NCBI GenBank assembly: GCA_034440635.1
Contig: JAOTON010001685.1
Coordinates: 3,544,501-3,608,500, forward strand
DNA length: 64,000 nucleotides
Direction of reading: 5' to 3'
Source: Lepas anatifera
Taxonomy: Eukaryota > Arthropoda > Thecostraca > Lepadidae
Shown piece by piece: positions 12,075 through 23,749 of this stretch (positions are counted from its first letter, which is position 1; each line of letters starts with the position of its first letter). The notes below the pieces were generated by a model. That model saw only the letters and a program-made list of their open reading frames with translations. It had not been told where the DNA came from and searched no databases. A program made the translations under genes and the position numbers.

Positions 12075-12948
12075 TTAACACGCGCATTGACGGGGGGCGG
12101 GTACCCACCCCCTCGGGTTTTTCGGAGACAGCGGAAAAAGGCGACGCGTAGCGCCGCCGTACTTGGAATACCTTTTCTCCATAATTTTTACAACTTTTGT
12201 GAAAATTTTACGGTTAGGTCATCTCAGGTCATGTCACCAGTACAGGTCAAGTGACCTGACCTCAGAAAAAAGTTTAAGATAGCATAAGTCGGAGCAGGGT
12301 GAACTTATCCGATTGAAACTCATATCGCATAATGCGCCCACCGATTTCTCTAAAATTTGTTCCGGTAATTTTGATATTGATGACCTAAGATCAGGTACAA
12401 GGCACGACCTCTCCACTGGAAACACATGGGAAAAATGGTTTTTACTGAATAAATCAGAAACGGATGGTGATAGAGCGTTTATTTTAGCTGCATTAGACTC
12501 GCCTTGGCTTTGCGTTTCTAATGATATGCATTTTATATAATTTGACCCTGACCTGACCTCAGGTCAGGTCAAATCCTTGATTTGACCTAGCAAGATCAAA
12601 TTATATATCATTCGATTCGGATTGCTGCGAGGATTCATAAAGTTTAAGTCGTTTTGCTCTATATTTACTTGTTCAGATGTAATGGCCGAAAAACTTAATT
12701 TACATGTTATCTACATGACATGTTACATCTACATGTTATCCCTATGACGGCATGTTTTGACCTCTCGTGACCTTAAATATGACCTGGCAAAAAATGATTC
12801 AAATATTTTTGATGGAGAAGTAGATGGGCTACCCAACGCCGTTAACCGTTTTTCCCTACCTACCGTGGTTCTCGAGATCTTAAGGGGGGCGGGTACCCGC
12901 CCCTCGTTAAAGCGAAGGTGGCTCAGACCCCGTCAATGCGCGTGTTAA
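12075..12948 (+). mobile_element. AGGTCA-rich TTAA-flanked MITE (family B), complete copy
   Basis: Ends are perfect inverted repeats: TTAACACGCGCATTGACGGG at the left and its complement at the right, each including the 4-bp TTAA that serves as target duplication. Length is 874 bases with no plausible transposase. Internally there is a sub-terminal GC hairpin (12143-12162) and a high density of AGGTCA/TGACCT half-sites, peaking in a near-perfect 23-base palindrome at 12549-12571 (two TGACCT-type half-sites, one central C, two AGGTCA-type). A shorter copy at 36776-37276 is nested in another MITE and proves the TTAA duplication. Superfamily unknown; TTAA targets are used by piggyBac- and Kolobok-type transposases. 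Confidence 0.85.
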
Positions 12949-13214
12949 TACGGACCAAAACCATGATATCTATTCCCGTGCATCATCCGCACCCTTTCTT
13001 TGATTGCTTTCTAATATTTGCATATCAATGCATTCGGTTAAAACACACCATTGGGGGTAAACTTGTTCAGTACGCGCCTGACTCAGGATATGTTTCTCCA
13101 AGGCAACCTGGGTATAATACCTGCCAAACAGTCCATAAAATGCCTACATACATGCTTCTGAGAGCATGAATGTGGAGAATTATATGTTTTAGGGTGCGGG
13201 CAACCACCCACTCC

Positions 13215-13661
13215 TTAAAGGAAATGTGGCTCCTTTATAACGTGATTTTAAATGAAATGGCCAAGTTGTAAAGCATGCCGGAAAACCCGGTACTCAATGT
13301 ATCACATGTATTGAAACTAAAAATTTCCGCAGAGAAAAGCTAAAAACCTGCCTGAAATGTACCCAAGCGGCCGGCCACAGTTTTCAGCTGTTGGCATGAC
13401 GGCATTATGACGTCGCAGTGAGTAGTCAGCCAGTTGAAACCCTTGAAGTCTATTGAATATGGCAGAAGTTGCCAGCTCATGACGTCATCCACAGGCAGAT
13501 GTTTGTTTTTTCCCTTGAGGAGCATGTTAAAAATAAAAATATTGAGTTTGTTGTACCTACATTTTTCAAAGAAATATTGGACATTTTTATGATTTTTGGC
13601 TAAAAACACTTCAAATTCCACTAAATTCCGGGATTTGCCCAAGGTGTCACATTCCCCTTAA
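13215..13661 (+). mobile_element. TTAA-flanked MITE, family A, copy 1
   Basis: The copy begins TTAAAGGAAATGTGGC and ends CACATTCCCCTTAA. The family consensus terminus is TTAAAGGGAATGTGGCACC, flanked by TTAA at both sides. The TTAAAGGRR-type end recalls T2/Kolobok-type MITEs described from frogs (inference). Length is 447 bases, non-coding, with an internal block 'gacgtca...tgacgtca'-like CRE palindromes. It lies 29 bases from copy 2 in the opposite orientation. Confidence 0.85.
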
Positions 13662-13690
13662 TGAAATGTCAAAACAGTGTTAAACTGTCC

Positions 13691-14145
13691 TTAAAGGGAA
13701 TGTGGCAACTTGGCCGAATCTCGGATTGAGTGTAATTAGGCGTACTTTTTGGCCGAAAACAATCAACCGCTCATGATTTCACTGAAAAAGTACAATAACT
13801 TCAATATTTGGATTTTTAAAATACTCCTCTAGGAAAAGAAAAAAATATCCGCCTGTGGATGATGTCATAATCTGGCAACCACTACCATACTCGAAACGCT
13901 TCAAGGGCTTCGATTGGCTGATGCTCATCGTGACGTCAGCATATGTTGTCACACCAGCAGCTCACAACAATGGCCGCCTGGCGGGAAATACATGGGAGGT
14001 TCATTTCGGGTAGGTTTTAGCTTTCTTCTACGGAAATATCGAGTTCCAAGACAAATGATATATAGAGTGCCGGGTTTTCCGACTTGCTTTACAACTTGGC
14101 TATCTGAGTTAAAATCACGCTATAAAGGTGCCACATTCCCTTTAA
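13691..14145 (-). mobile_element. TTAA-flanked MITE, family A, copy 2 (inverted)
   Basis: It starts TTAAAGGGAATGTGGCA and ends GCCACATTCCCTTTAA, with the same internal order as copy 1 but reversed. Length is 455 bases. The two copies form a head-to-head pair that could fold into a ~450-bp imperfect hairpin. Confidence 0.88.
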
Positions 14146-14159
14146 TTATCAGAGCCGCA

Positions 14160-14360
14160 TGACAAAATCCAAGGAGCGAAGTGGATTGAGATTTCTCAAG
14201 CGGCTCTATACTGGCCGCTCGTCGAGTCCCGTTGTGGTCAGAAGCCGGTGACGAACGAAGTGAGAAACGGCTTTTCTTCTAATAGTTTTTCCGATCTCGT
14301 CTCGTCGTCGTCGCTGTTGTCAGAAGCCGGTGACGAACGAAGTGAAAAATGGCTTCTATA
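14160..14360 (+). repeat. LINE 3'-UTR-like repeat with GAAGCCGGTGACGAACGAAG
   Basis: It begins with a segment shared with 39710-39775 ('gagcgaagYggattgRgatttctcaag.ggctct'), which there follows a recognisable LINE reverse transcriptase relic. It continues into GAAGCCGGTGACGAACGAAG, present twice here (about 14240 and 14326) and once inverted at 29150-29195. This makes a LINE 3' end the best interpretation. Confidence 0.5.
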
Positions 14361-14475
14361 CTAAAATGGGGGGGGAGGTGCGGCTCAAATGTAATTGGAA
14401 TATGAATAGACTGCTCGCAAGACAGCTGGTATGAACAAAAGTAGCCATACTATACTCCCAACCCTTTGCTTTATT

Positions 14476-14540
14476 ACTTTAGAGGCGGGCAAAGGTGCCT
14501 TCACAGAACGCCCTATAAAAAGCCCGTAACTAACTAACCT
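14476..14540 (+). repeat. 65-bp conserved repeat with TATAAAAAG, copy 1
   Basis: Nearly identical to 53031-53095: ACTTTAGAGGCGGGCAAAGG, then CACAGAACGCC, TATAAAAAGCCC and TAACTAACTAACC. The flanks are unrelated, so this is a dispersed short element, possibly the 3' end of a longer one. Confidence 0.6.
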
Positions 14541-16270
14541 TTGTTTTATTATGATGAGTTGCTATAGGCGTGCTCAGGTTTTGTGATTAAGGGAGTTTCA
14601 CGTTTATGCTAGCGTATTTTAATATACTAAGTACAATACATGGGGAAAGCATCTAAGACCAAACAGAGAAAACATCATTCACAGGCAGATCAAAGTGAAA
14701 ATATTCAGAGTCCCCCACCAGGGCTTGTTAAAGGTTGGGCGATATCACAAGTATGAATAGCCCTTTTAGACATTGGAAATATACTTCCTATAATATATAA
14801 ATGACTACTTTCCAAAACTATGTCAAGTTTTCTACGCCCGCTGTATCCCTAAAGTACGGGCACCATGATACATTTCCAGGTCGGTACATTGTGCCTGCTA
14901 ATGAATTGGCTGCTATAGGAATGGTATATTTTTGTTCCACTTCAGTGGTTGAAAAATAATGGGAATAGAAATTATCCGTATAAATTATTCACCAAGTGCG
15001 GACTCCAAAATCCAGTTGGACAGGGAACAGTATCATAAAACATATTCAATTTTGTTCATGCCTTCTGATTTTAGTCCTGAAACCTGTTCCCCAGCAGCCT
15101 CGGCCGCCACGGAACCGTCCGCCGTTAAAAATAGTCGCTGAGCCAGCGGTCCCGCTCGGGGAACTAAACAAACACCTGAGCGACCCGCAGGAGATGGAAT
15201 GCGGACCCACCCTTTCATGACAATAGGTACGCGCCGTGCCCTCCCGGAATTACGCAGCTGAGTCTGCCAGTGTCAAAAGTCAACACTGTTGGACATCTAG
15301 TGAGCTTTTCTGAAGCTGGGGAGATGACCAGTCACGCACACGATTTCTCACTCTGCGGGATTTAAAGTCCCTCAGCGCAACTAAAACATTTCCAGGCGTT
15401 CAGCAGGATTCCACACAATGGAGTAGTTTTCAGCATTTTACAAGCCAATGACAGGAGGCTAAGCGCACTATATGCATACTTTTTTTCGAGTAATGAATGA
15501 TGCGGCGTGTAAAATGTCACGCCAAAATTATACCACTTCAAGTGACCACCAAGACGGCCGCAAAACTAGCCTGATTTCAACTTAAAAAGGCGGCTGCGAG
15601 AAATCAATAATGGTGAACATGTACTCAAAATGTTTTAATCTCACAATCTGGTAAGAAAAAGGTTCCGCTATCTATTACACCATCCGAATGATTTGGCTGA
15701 ATTCCCGCAGAGAAGTAAATGGGGACACCAAATACCGCTTCAGGCCCATGTTAAAAGGGCTATCAGGAATCCAATCGGCGGGTAGTTCGGTTAACATAAC
15801 ACAATGAAACGGGATCTTTCTAAATAACAATGAACTGTTTGTTATAACATGCTAGCTGGATATACCCGAAATTTTGCCATTTTCTCACCATTATGATCTT
15901 TCCCCAAAAAATCGACCGTTTTCCCTATGACGGGGCATCCTCAGCGCCGCTGCGCGCCGTCCCCGCTACTGCCGCAAATGGCACACCATGTCCATGAGGA
16001 GAGGGTAGTGCATATTCAAACTCTCGCTGATGGAAATGAAACGCTTAGAAAACAATCCTCGGATTTAGGTCATTCACTTTCCTAAGTTTATACCACCAAC
16101 TAAAAATGTATTCTTTCGATCTCAATTTTTCTATGAAAATCAGTATAGCTCAGGCTCCTATCCTCCCTCCGGTAATAACGCTTCAGACTATTGTGTTTGT
16201 TACATGTTTGTCAGGTTTGTGCTTCATGCTCTGCAGTGCGCGCCGCCCGGCGGCCGGTACATTGTCACAA
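14541..16270. other. No gene recognised
   Basis: Unremarkable sequence with no recognisable protein family or RNA gene. Several short open frames on both strands near 14960-15220 overlap in shadow frames and carry no family motif. Confidence 0.4.
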
Positions 16271-16440
16271 CCGCCCACTACCGCTAGCACATGCACTAAA
16301 ACAACCGCCCACTACCGGTAGCACATGCACTAAAACAACCGCCCACTACCGGTAGCACATGCACTAAAACAACCGCCCACTACCGGTAGCACATGCACTA
16401 AAACAACCGCCCACTACCGGTAGCACATGCACTAAAACAG
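16271..16440 (+). repeat. 34-bp minisatellite, 5 copies
   Basis: Units start at 16271, 16305, 16339, 16373 and 16407, exactly 34 bases apart. Each contains the palindrome CTACCGGTAG (the first unit has CTACCGCTAG) and a 'gcacatgcactaaaacaaccg' block. Near-perfect identity indicates recent expansion. Confidence 0.95.
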
Positions 16441-16769
16441 TCAACACTTCTTCAGTGGTCGGGCACCGACCTAATGATTTCCCCCATGTGCAGGGGACAC
16501 TCTCCCAATCATTCAGTGTTCTTTCCTTGCTGATTCTGATTGCGCCTTTTTATGCCGACATTTAAGAAAATACGATTTTTAAGATATATTCTTTCAAACG
16601 CATGCCGTTATTAAGTCGAGTCACTGTTCATAACAAGAATTGGTCAAACATTTTTGGATTTCTTTTCTTTCAGTCAGACCTATATTTTAAGACCGTCGCA
16701 ATCGAGCGGTTGCATCAGTTCGTCTACACTGTAGACCGAGTGGTGACATCATAATGTCATACAATCAGG

Positions 16770-17060
16770 TTATACGTCATGGTCAACCATAGGTAAGGCC
16801 AGCCTAGGTGAAGGTCAAATTTATTTTTCAAGGTCAATCCCTCAATTCCCGCCCAAAAGCTGTTATAGTGTCAGTTATATTGTACATTATTGGGAACACG
16901 CCAATTTGTTCCGTCATAGGTCATTGAACTTGAATGACCTTGATCTAAAAATTTCAGAGAACACTGTGTGGTACCTTCCCTCTATGACCTTAGTCCAGTT
17001 TTGGTGCATCCCTGGCCATTTTAAACATAATGACGTCATTTCCCAATAGGCCTCCAGCAC
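16770..17060 (+). repeat. AGGTCA-associated dispersed repeat (family G), copy 2
   Basis: It matches 8860-9190 in order and wording: 'gaaggtcaaatttatttttcaaggtcaa', 'tgtacattattgggaa', 'gtcataggtca', 'gaatgaccttga'. Multiple TGACCT/AGGTCA half-sites. No coding frame. Confidence 0.6.
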
Positions 17061-17329
17061 GTGCCAGATTTGACCTTTGCTACCTTGTTTGACCTATAAG
17101 ATGCTGACCCAGAAACTTCGTCATAATATAGAGGGCGTTTTTCTCAAAGGTGCAGAAAGTATCCTGGCTGTCACAAACTCAATGCGACGTATGCCTCCTC
17201 TGTCACACAGAGCTGGAAATAATAATTTTATACTTGAATACTATTTCCAATATGCTGAATATCCTCTACCTGTCCCTTACTTTTTGCAGCAGACAAGGTT
17301 CTAGCACCAAACCATTACACCATGAAAGT

Positions 17330-17625
17330 AGTAAGTTTTCATTTATAGATCATGTTTTTGTTTTTGGAAGGAAAACTTCCAATTATGGGTCATTTTTTCC
17401 AGTATTGGGGTCATAACTTTTATTGGCAACTCTGACTGCAGTTTCCCCCAATGACATGCATTTCCTTTCCATTTTTGAAAGGAGTGTTTCCAATTATGGT
17501 ACTTTTCCACATGATTACATGTAGCAATTATCATGAAAATAGTCATTATTTGGAACATACCTATTAATGGGAGCATACATGTACACACAATTGGGAACCC
17601 TAACTGCAGCTTCCCCCCACTAGAC
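17330..17625 (+). repeat. Diverged local duplication of a ~170-bp segment
   Basis: Two imperfect copies share 'ttccaattatggg/ttccaattatggt', then 'gcaactctgactgcagtttccccc' and 'gaaccctaactgcagcttccccc'. They are spaced about 165-170 bases apart. Non-coding. Confidence 0.45.
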
Positions 17626-19615
17626 TTCTATCTCACATATCAACAAAAGGGAAAAATGTTAATGTCAACATAGTATTTGAATCTACCTAAAATGTGTTGG
17701 TAAAGTTGACCTTAGGTAGCATTTTTATAAACACATCAAATGCTTAAAATTTGCATCCCACTCACGATCATTACCGGCCTGGTCATTCCTTTTTGCAGTA
17801 AAAACTGAGGCAACTAGCCTGCATAGATGTAAAATTATGTCTATTGCCCTAATAGGTACAGAGGTATTGGAATTCACATACCAAAGAAAGATCCAGTGTA
17901 GTCAAAATCCTGCTTTAACTCCATGCAGTTCAGGTCCTGTGCGTTGCTTACCACCACTGGTAGTAAGCAACACACCCCTAACCAGCGTTTTTCGAAGTCT
18001 ATTTGTTTCTGAGATTTGCTGTGATTTTCTGAGATAAGAAGGGGTCTACTCGGCCCCCTCCAGTGCACGTTAGTTCCAGGCCCCTCTCCAGTGTGGGTGT
18101 TAACACTTTGTGGAGGACTGCATTAGCACACATTTGCTATCTGTACAATATTGATATGATAATTTGATCATGAAAACTCACCTGAATCACTGTTGTTGCC
18201 AGCCTGTTGCTGGCGCCAACTCTCCCAACTTCCTCCAGCTCCAAATCTATCTAACCAATCTAGGGCACAAATAAACTAAGGCACAAGCAGGCTAAGGAAT
18301 GAAAAACCAAGCTTGATATGGGTAAATGCATCAGTCTTACAATAGCCTACATTCATCTTAGATTAGCCATGGGCAGCAATATTTGTTCTAGCTAGTTTTA
18401 GCCTGCACTTATCTTAAATATACCTAATGAATATGCCCTCAAAATAAGTGGCTTCCCGCCTGTTTAAATTTTTGGCAGGCTCTACACATCACATAAACAT
18501 TTCTAACTTGTCCTGTCGCTGTTGCGCAGTTTAAGTAGAATTGCTGCCCAGCTATGTTTATTTTCTCACTCACTTAGTACTTTTATTAGTAGCTTTTAGG
18601 CGTACTTAATACTAAATTGGAAGAAATAGGGGCCAATAAATCGAAGACACTCAAACTGTAAATATGATTTAACCTGAAAAAATGGACAGAGAAGTACTTA
18701 ATAAAGTATCTGCGTTATCGTTAATGCCTTAAATATCCCCACAATCGTGTATTTCTCGAAAAAATTGACTGTCACATTTCCGGTATCTAGGCGACAACTT
18801 TCTGCAAACTACTAACAATCAGCCCCATTGGGCTGCATGTTAAAATCTGGCAACTGTGACAGCGGTTTGCGGGTTTTCTGCAGCGGGGGTCCCTCGTTTT
18901 AGTAGAGACTAAACACAGTACCAGTATTGTATTACTAATGGTACGCTGTGCAATTGAAGAACAGAGCTGCTAAGTTAAAATATTCCCTACACGCTTCATT
19001 CTCTATTTCGAAAATATGGGGTTTGATCTTGAGCCATACAGTCAGGATCGCTATTTTGTCACAATTATGCACCTCAATTTTCGTAGATGTGTCACAAACT
19101 CCGGTAGCCGAGTTGGCAAGTTTCTGCACCTCTGGTTTTTCTAACCCTCTTGATTTTCGAGGTCTCAGAAGGGGGAACTTTAGGATCCCGCCTCCACTGC
19201 GCGTTGACGCCAGACTCTCCACTGGCATTGTTAAGAGCAGCTACAGCACTATTGTTGTGACCAGAAGCTCACAAACATACCAAGACTTGCAGCAATATAC
19301 CTATACTTTGGATGGCTGGGTAAGCACGTGTTGTTCTCGTTTCAAATCATGAAATTATTGCAGGCTAGATTCTAGTATACAGTGGCACGGAAAGAGTTTC
19401 ACGTTTCCGGACCTTCAAATTGACGTAGCACGCATAGAAGGAAATAACGGTAGTGTCCCGTGTTCCAAACAATTCCTAAATGTATCATATCCCTTGGACA
19501 TAAATTCTGTCGAACTTTAGGCGGTTTCATACCGATTTTTTTGCCGCTGCATCTTCGTGCAAACCTTAAGTTCTGATATTCACCCTCCAGTTGCCAAAAG
19601 AGAAACTACAAATTA
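17626..19615. other. No gene recognised; one short hairpin
   Basis: A palindromic hairpin lies at 17943-17971 (GTTGCTTAC / GTAAGCAAC). The open frame at 18948-19352 on the plus strand has no recognised motif and codon use gives no support. Nothing else is identifiable. Confidence 0.4.
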
Positions 19616-20031
19616 CCTCGGCCTGCGGCCTCGGCAGGTGCCGCTCTGGCGCAGGAGAAGCCGGTGACAATGTACGTTAGCCAAACCGTTCGATTGACAG
19701 GCAAGTTTTTTTCAGCAGTTTGATACTTATAACAACGCAATGTTGGAGTTTTAGGTTTTGTGTTCTCATTATGGCTCCATTCAATCCCCTGTCTAGGCCC
19801 ATGTTTTCCTAAATTAGCATGTCTCTGCATACTGCACCCCGCCTGCCCTCTGTTCATATCATCAAAGAAATAAACACACGCATAATGTTTGTTTTGTTAA
19901 GCGAAGACTGGGCATGACGAGAAGAAAGGAGATACGATATAAAATATGATGGGTTTTCCGACGGTATTTCACCTATACCTGCAGATTTTCACCCAATTCA
20001 GCCCATTTGTTACCGAGTTATGCCCCAGCTC
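19616..20031 (+). repeat. Leader of composite repeat, copy 1
   Basis: About 415 bases that immediately precede satellite array 1. It is repeated almost identically at 24711-25124 before array 2 and partly at 29200-29320. It starts in CTCGGCCTGCGGCCTCGGC. No coding frame. Confidence 0.85.
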
Positions 20032-23000
20032 GAGACCTCAGCCCCACCACCGAACTGATGTCCTGGATCCGCCTATGCTCGAGCTCCATACCCCACCCCC
20101 TTACATATATCCTGGATCTGCCTATGCTCGAACTCCGTAGCCCCACCTCTATACTGCCCTGGATCCGCCTATGCTTGAACTCCTTAGCCCCTACCCCTAC
20201 TGATGTCCTGGATCCGCCTATGCTGGAGCTCCCGAGCCCCACCCACGTACTGATGTCCTGAATCCGCTTATGCTCGAGCTCCTTAGCCCCACCCCCGTAC
20301 TGATGTCCTGGATCCGCTTATGTTTTAACTCTTTAGCCCCTACCTGTTTTAACTCTTTAGCCCCTTGATGTCCTGGATCCGCTTATGCTCGAGCTCCTTA
20401 GCCCCACCTCCGTACTGATGTCTTTGATCCGACTATACTCGAGCCTCTTACCCCAGCCCCGTACTGATGTCCTGGATCCGCCTCTGCTCGAGCTCCTTAG
20501 CCCGACACCCATACTGATGTCCTGGATCCGCCTATGCTCGAGCTCCTTAGCCTCACCTCCGTACAGATGTCCTGGATCCGCCTATGCTGGATCTCCTTAG
20601 CCCAATCCCCGTACCGATATGCTGGATCCGCCTATGCTCAAACTCCTTAGCCTCTACCCCCGTACTGATATCCTGGCTCCGCTTATGCTCGAGCTCCTTA
20701 GCCCCACCCTCGTACTGATATCCTGGATCCGCCTATGCTCGAGCTCTTTAGCCCTTACCCCCGTGCTGATGTCCTGGATCCGCTTATGCTCGAGCTCCTT
20801 AGCCCCACCCCCGTACTGATGTCCTTGATCCGCCTATACTCGAGCCCCTTAGCCCAAACCCCGTACTGATGTCCTGGATCCGCCTCTGTTCGAGCTCCTT
20901 AGCCCCACACCCATACTTATGTCCTGGATCCGCCTATGCTCCAGGTCCTTAGCCCCACCCCCGTACAGATGTCCTGGATCCGCCTATGCTCGATCTCCTT
21001 AGCCCCAGCCCCGTACTGATGTCCTGGATCCGCCTCTGCTCGAGCTCCTTTGCCCCACCCCCTTACTGATGTCCTGGATCCGCCTCTGCTCGAGCTCCTT
21101 AGCCCCACACCCATACTTATGTCCTGAATTCGCCTATGCTCCAGGTCCTTAGCCTCACCCCCGTGCTGATGTCCTGGATCCGCTTATGCTCGAGCTCCTT
21201 AGCCCCACCCCCGTACTGATGTCCTTGATCTGCCTATACTCGAGCCCCTTAGCCCCACCCCCGTACTGATGTCCTGGATCCGCCTCTGTTCGAGCTCCTT
21301 AGCCCCACACCCATACTTATGTCCTGGATCCGCCTATGCTCCAGGTCCTTAGCCCCACCCCCGTACAGATGTCCTGGATCCGCCTATGCTCGATCTCCTT
21401 AGCCCCACCCCCGTACTGATGTCCTGGATCCGCCTCTGCTCGAGCTCCTTAGCGCCACCCCCGTACTGATGTCCTGGATCCGCCTCTGCTCGAGCTCCTT
21501 AGCCCAACACCCATACTTATGTCCTGGATTCGCCTATGCTCCAGGTCCTTAGCCTCACCCCCGTGCTGATGTCCTGGATCTGCTTATGCTCGAGCTCCTT
21601 AGCCCCACCCCCGTACTGATGTCCTTGATCTGCCTATACTCGAGCCCCTTAGCCCCACCCCCGTACTGATGTCCTGGATCCGCCTCTGCTCGAGCTCCTT
21701 AGCCCCACCTCTGTATTGCCCTGGAACCGCCTATGCTCAGCCCCGACCCTCTACTGATGTCCTTGATCCGCCTATACTCGAGCCCCTTAGCCCCACCCCC
21801 GTACTGATGTCCTGGATCCGCCTCTGCTCGAGCTCCTTAGCCCCACACCCATACTTATGTCCTGGATCCGCCTATGCTCCAGCTCCTTAGCCCCACCCCC
21901 GGACTGATGTCCTGGATCCGCCTCTGCTCGAGGTCCTTAGCCCCACACCCATACTTATGTCCTGGATCCGCCTATGCTCCAGCCCCTTAGCCCCACCCCC
22001 GTATTGATGTCCTGGATCCGCCTTCACTCGAGCTCCGGAGCCCCACCCCCGCACTGATGTCCTGGATCCGCCTCTGCTCGAGCTCCTTAGGCCCACCCCC
22101 GTACTGATGTCCTGGATCCGCCTATGCTCGAACTTCTTTGCCCCACCTCCGTACTGATGTCCTGGATCCTCCTATACCCGAACTCCTTAGCCCCTACCCC
22201 CTACCGATGTCCTGGATCCGCCTATGGTCGAGCTCCTTACCCAACCCCCTTACTGATGTCCTGGATCTGCCTATGCTCGAATTCCGTAGCCCCACCTCTG
22301 TACTGCCCTGGATCCGCCTATGCTTGAACTCCTTAGCCCCCACCCCCTACGGATGTCCTGGATCCGCCTATGCTCGAGCTCCCGATTCCCACCCCCCGTA
22401 CTGATGAGCTGAATCCGCTTATGCTCGAGCTCCTTAACACCACCCCCGTACTGATGTCCTGGATCCGCCTATGCTCGAGCTCCTTAGCCCCACCCCCGAA
22501 CTGATGTCCTGGATCCGCCTATGATCGAGCTCCTTAGGCCCATCCCCGTACTGATGTCCTGGTTCCGCCTATGCTCGAACTCCTTAGCCCCACCCCTGTA
22601 CTGATGTCCTGGATCCGCCTATGCTCGTGCTCCTTAGCCCCACCTCCGTGCTGATGTCCTGGATTCGCCTATGCTCGATCTCCTTAGCCCACCCTCGTAC
22701 TGATGTCCTGGGTCCGCCTATGCTCGAGCCCCTTAACCACACCCCCGAACTGATGTCCTGGATCCGCCTATGCTGGAGCTCCTTAGCCCCACCCCCTACT
22801 GATGTCCTGGATCCGCCTATGCTTGAGCTCCTTAGCCCCACCCCCGTATTGATGTCCTGGATCCGCTTATGCTCGAGGTCCCGAGTTCCAACCCGCTCCT
22901 GATGTCCTCGATCCGCCTATGCTCGAGCTCCTTAGCCCCACCCCGTACTGATGTCCTGGAGCCGCCTATGCTCGAGCTCACTAGCCCCACCCCGGTACTG

Positions 23001-23075
23001 ATGTCTTGGATCCGCCTATGCTCGAGCTCCTTAGCCCCACCCCCATACTAATGGCCTGGATCCGCCACTGCTTAT
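20032..23075 (+). repeat. 50-bp satellite array 1, about 60 monomers, with 400-bp higher-order repeat
   Basis: The monomer runs GATGTCCTGGATCCGCC, TATGCTCGAGCTCC, TTAGCCCCACCCCCGTACT. Period is 50 bases. Within 20761-21700 monomer variants recur in fixed order: the CCGTGCTGATG variant is at 20761, 21161 and 21561 (exactly 400 apart), and the CCATACTTATG variant recurs every 200. This is an 8-monomer higher-order repeat. Since 50 is not a multiple of 3, the many short frames with SPTPVLMSWIRLCSS-like peptides are repeat artefacts. The CCTGGATCCGCCTATG core equals the terminal motif of the family C MITEs. Confidence 0.95.
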
Positions 23076-23216
23076 TAAGTTTATTTAAGCAGGGAGTGCA
23101 AGGAGTCACGTGTCATGGTATCACCACAAAGAGGTTAATTCGGCTGGGAAAGAAATGGTGTGCAACGGTGGATCCTTCGGCCAGTGCTACCTATGGTTAG
23201 AGGATGCATTAACTAG

Positions 23217-23450
23217 TGTGTAGATATATAGACAGATGATAAACTTTTATTGGACGGAAACAATATGACAGGTATAACAAATAGATTGACGCAAAAGCCC
23301 GAAGGCTTAAGTGGTGGGGCCTCTCTTATCTCTCTCATAAAACACATCACTTTTACCGGACCTATCACACACATACACAGTTTGGACACACATAAAGAAA
23401 CAAAACACAACAAACCAAACAAGCAAACCAGTTCCTGACCACCATTTTGT
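23217..23450 (-). repeat. Possible LINE 3' end
   Basis: On the minus strand it contains 'aagccttcgggcttttgcgtc' and then 'ccaataaaagtttatc' (an AATAAA signal) followed by TCTGTCTATATATCTAC. This looks like a LINE 3'UTR with a poly(A) signal and short tail. No ORF remnant is recognised upstream, so confidence is low. Confidence 0.3.
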
Positions 23451-23749
23451 TTTTTATTCGTCGCAAGTCGCCGGAGCGAGCGGGACCCTACCGCACGGCC
23501 GCCACCCGGCCGTCCGACTGATATGAATATCTAATAGACAACGCGCCCGCCGCACGAGTAGAGGAGCCGAAACGAGACAGACTACCCTGCCACCACCGGG
23601 CATTCGCGCTGGTCTATAGCATGCGTAGATGGCTATGGTATCTGTCTCGCATAGCAGCTACCAGTGCGCCGCCCGCCGCGACGCTACGGCCGAACGGCGG
23701 GGTGAGGTTTCGAGCGGAAAACTTACTAGCATTGTGTATTACATTTAAT

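Noticed and set aside
16271..16440. 34-bp repeats as a CRISPR array
   Set aside because: Units are contiguous with no unique spacers, and the genome is clearly animal.
18948..19352. 134-residue plus-strand frame
   Set aside because: No family motif, and a 97-residue frame on the opposite strand covers the same bases.
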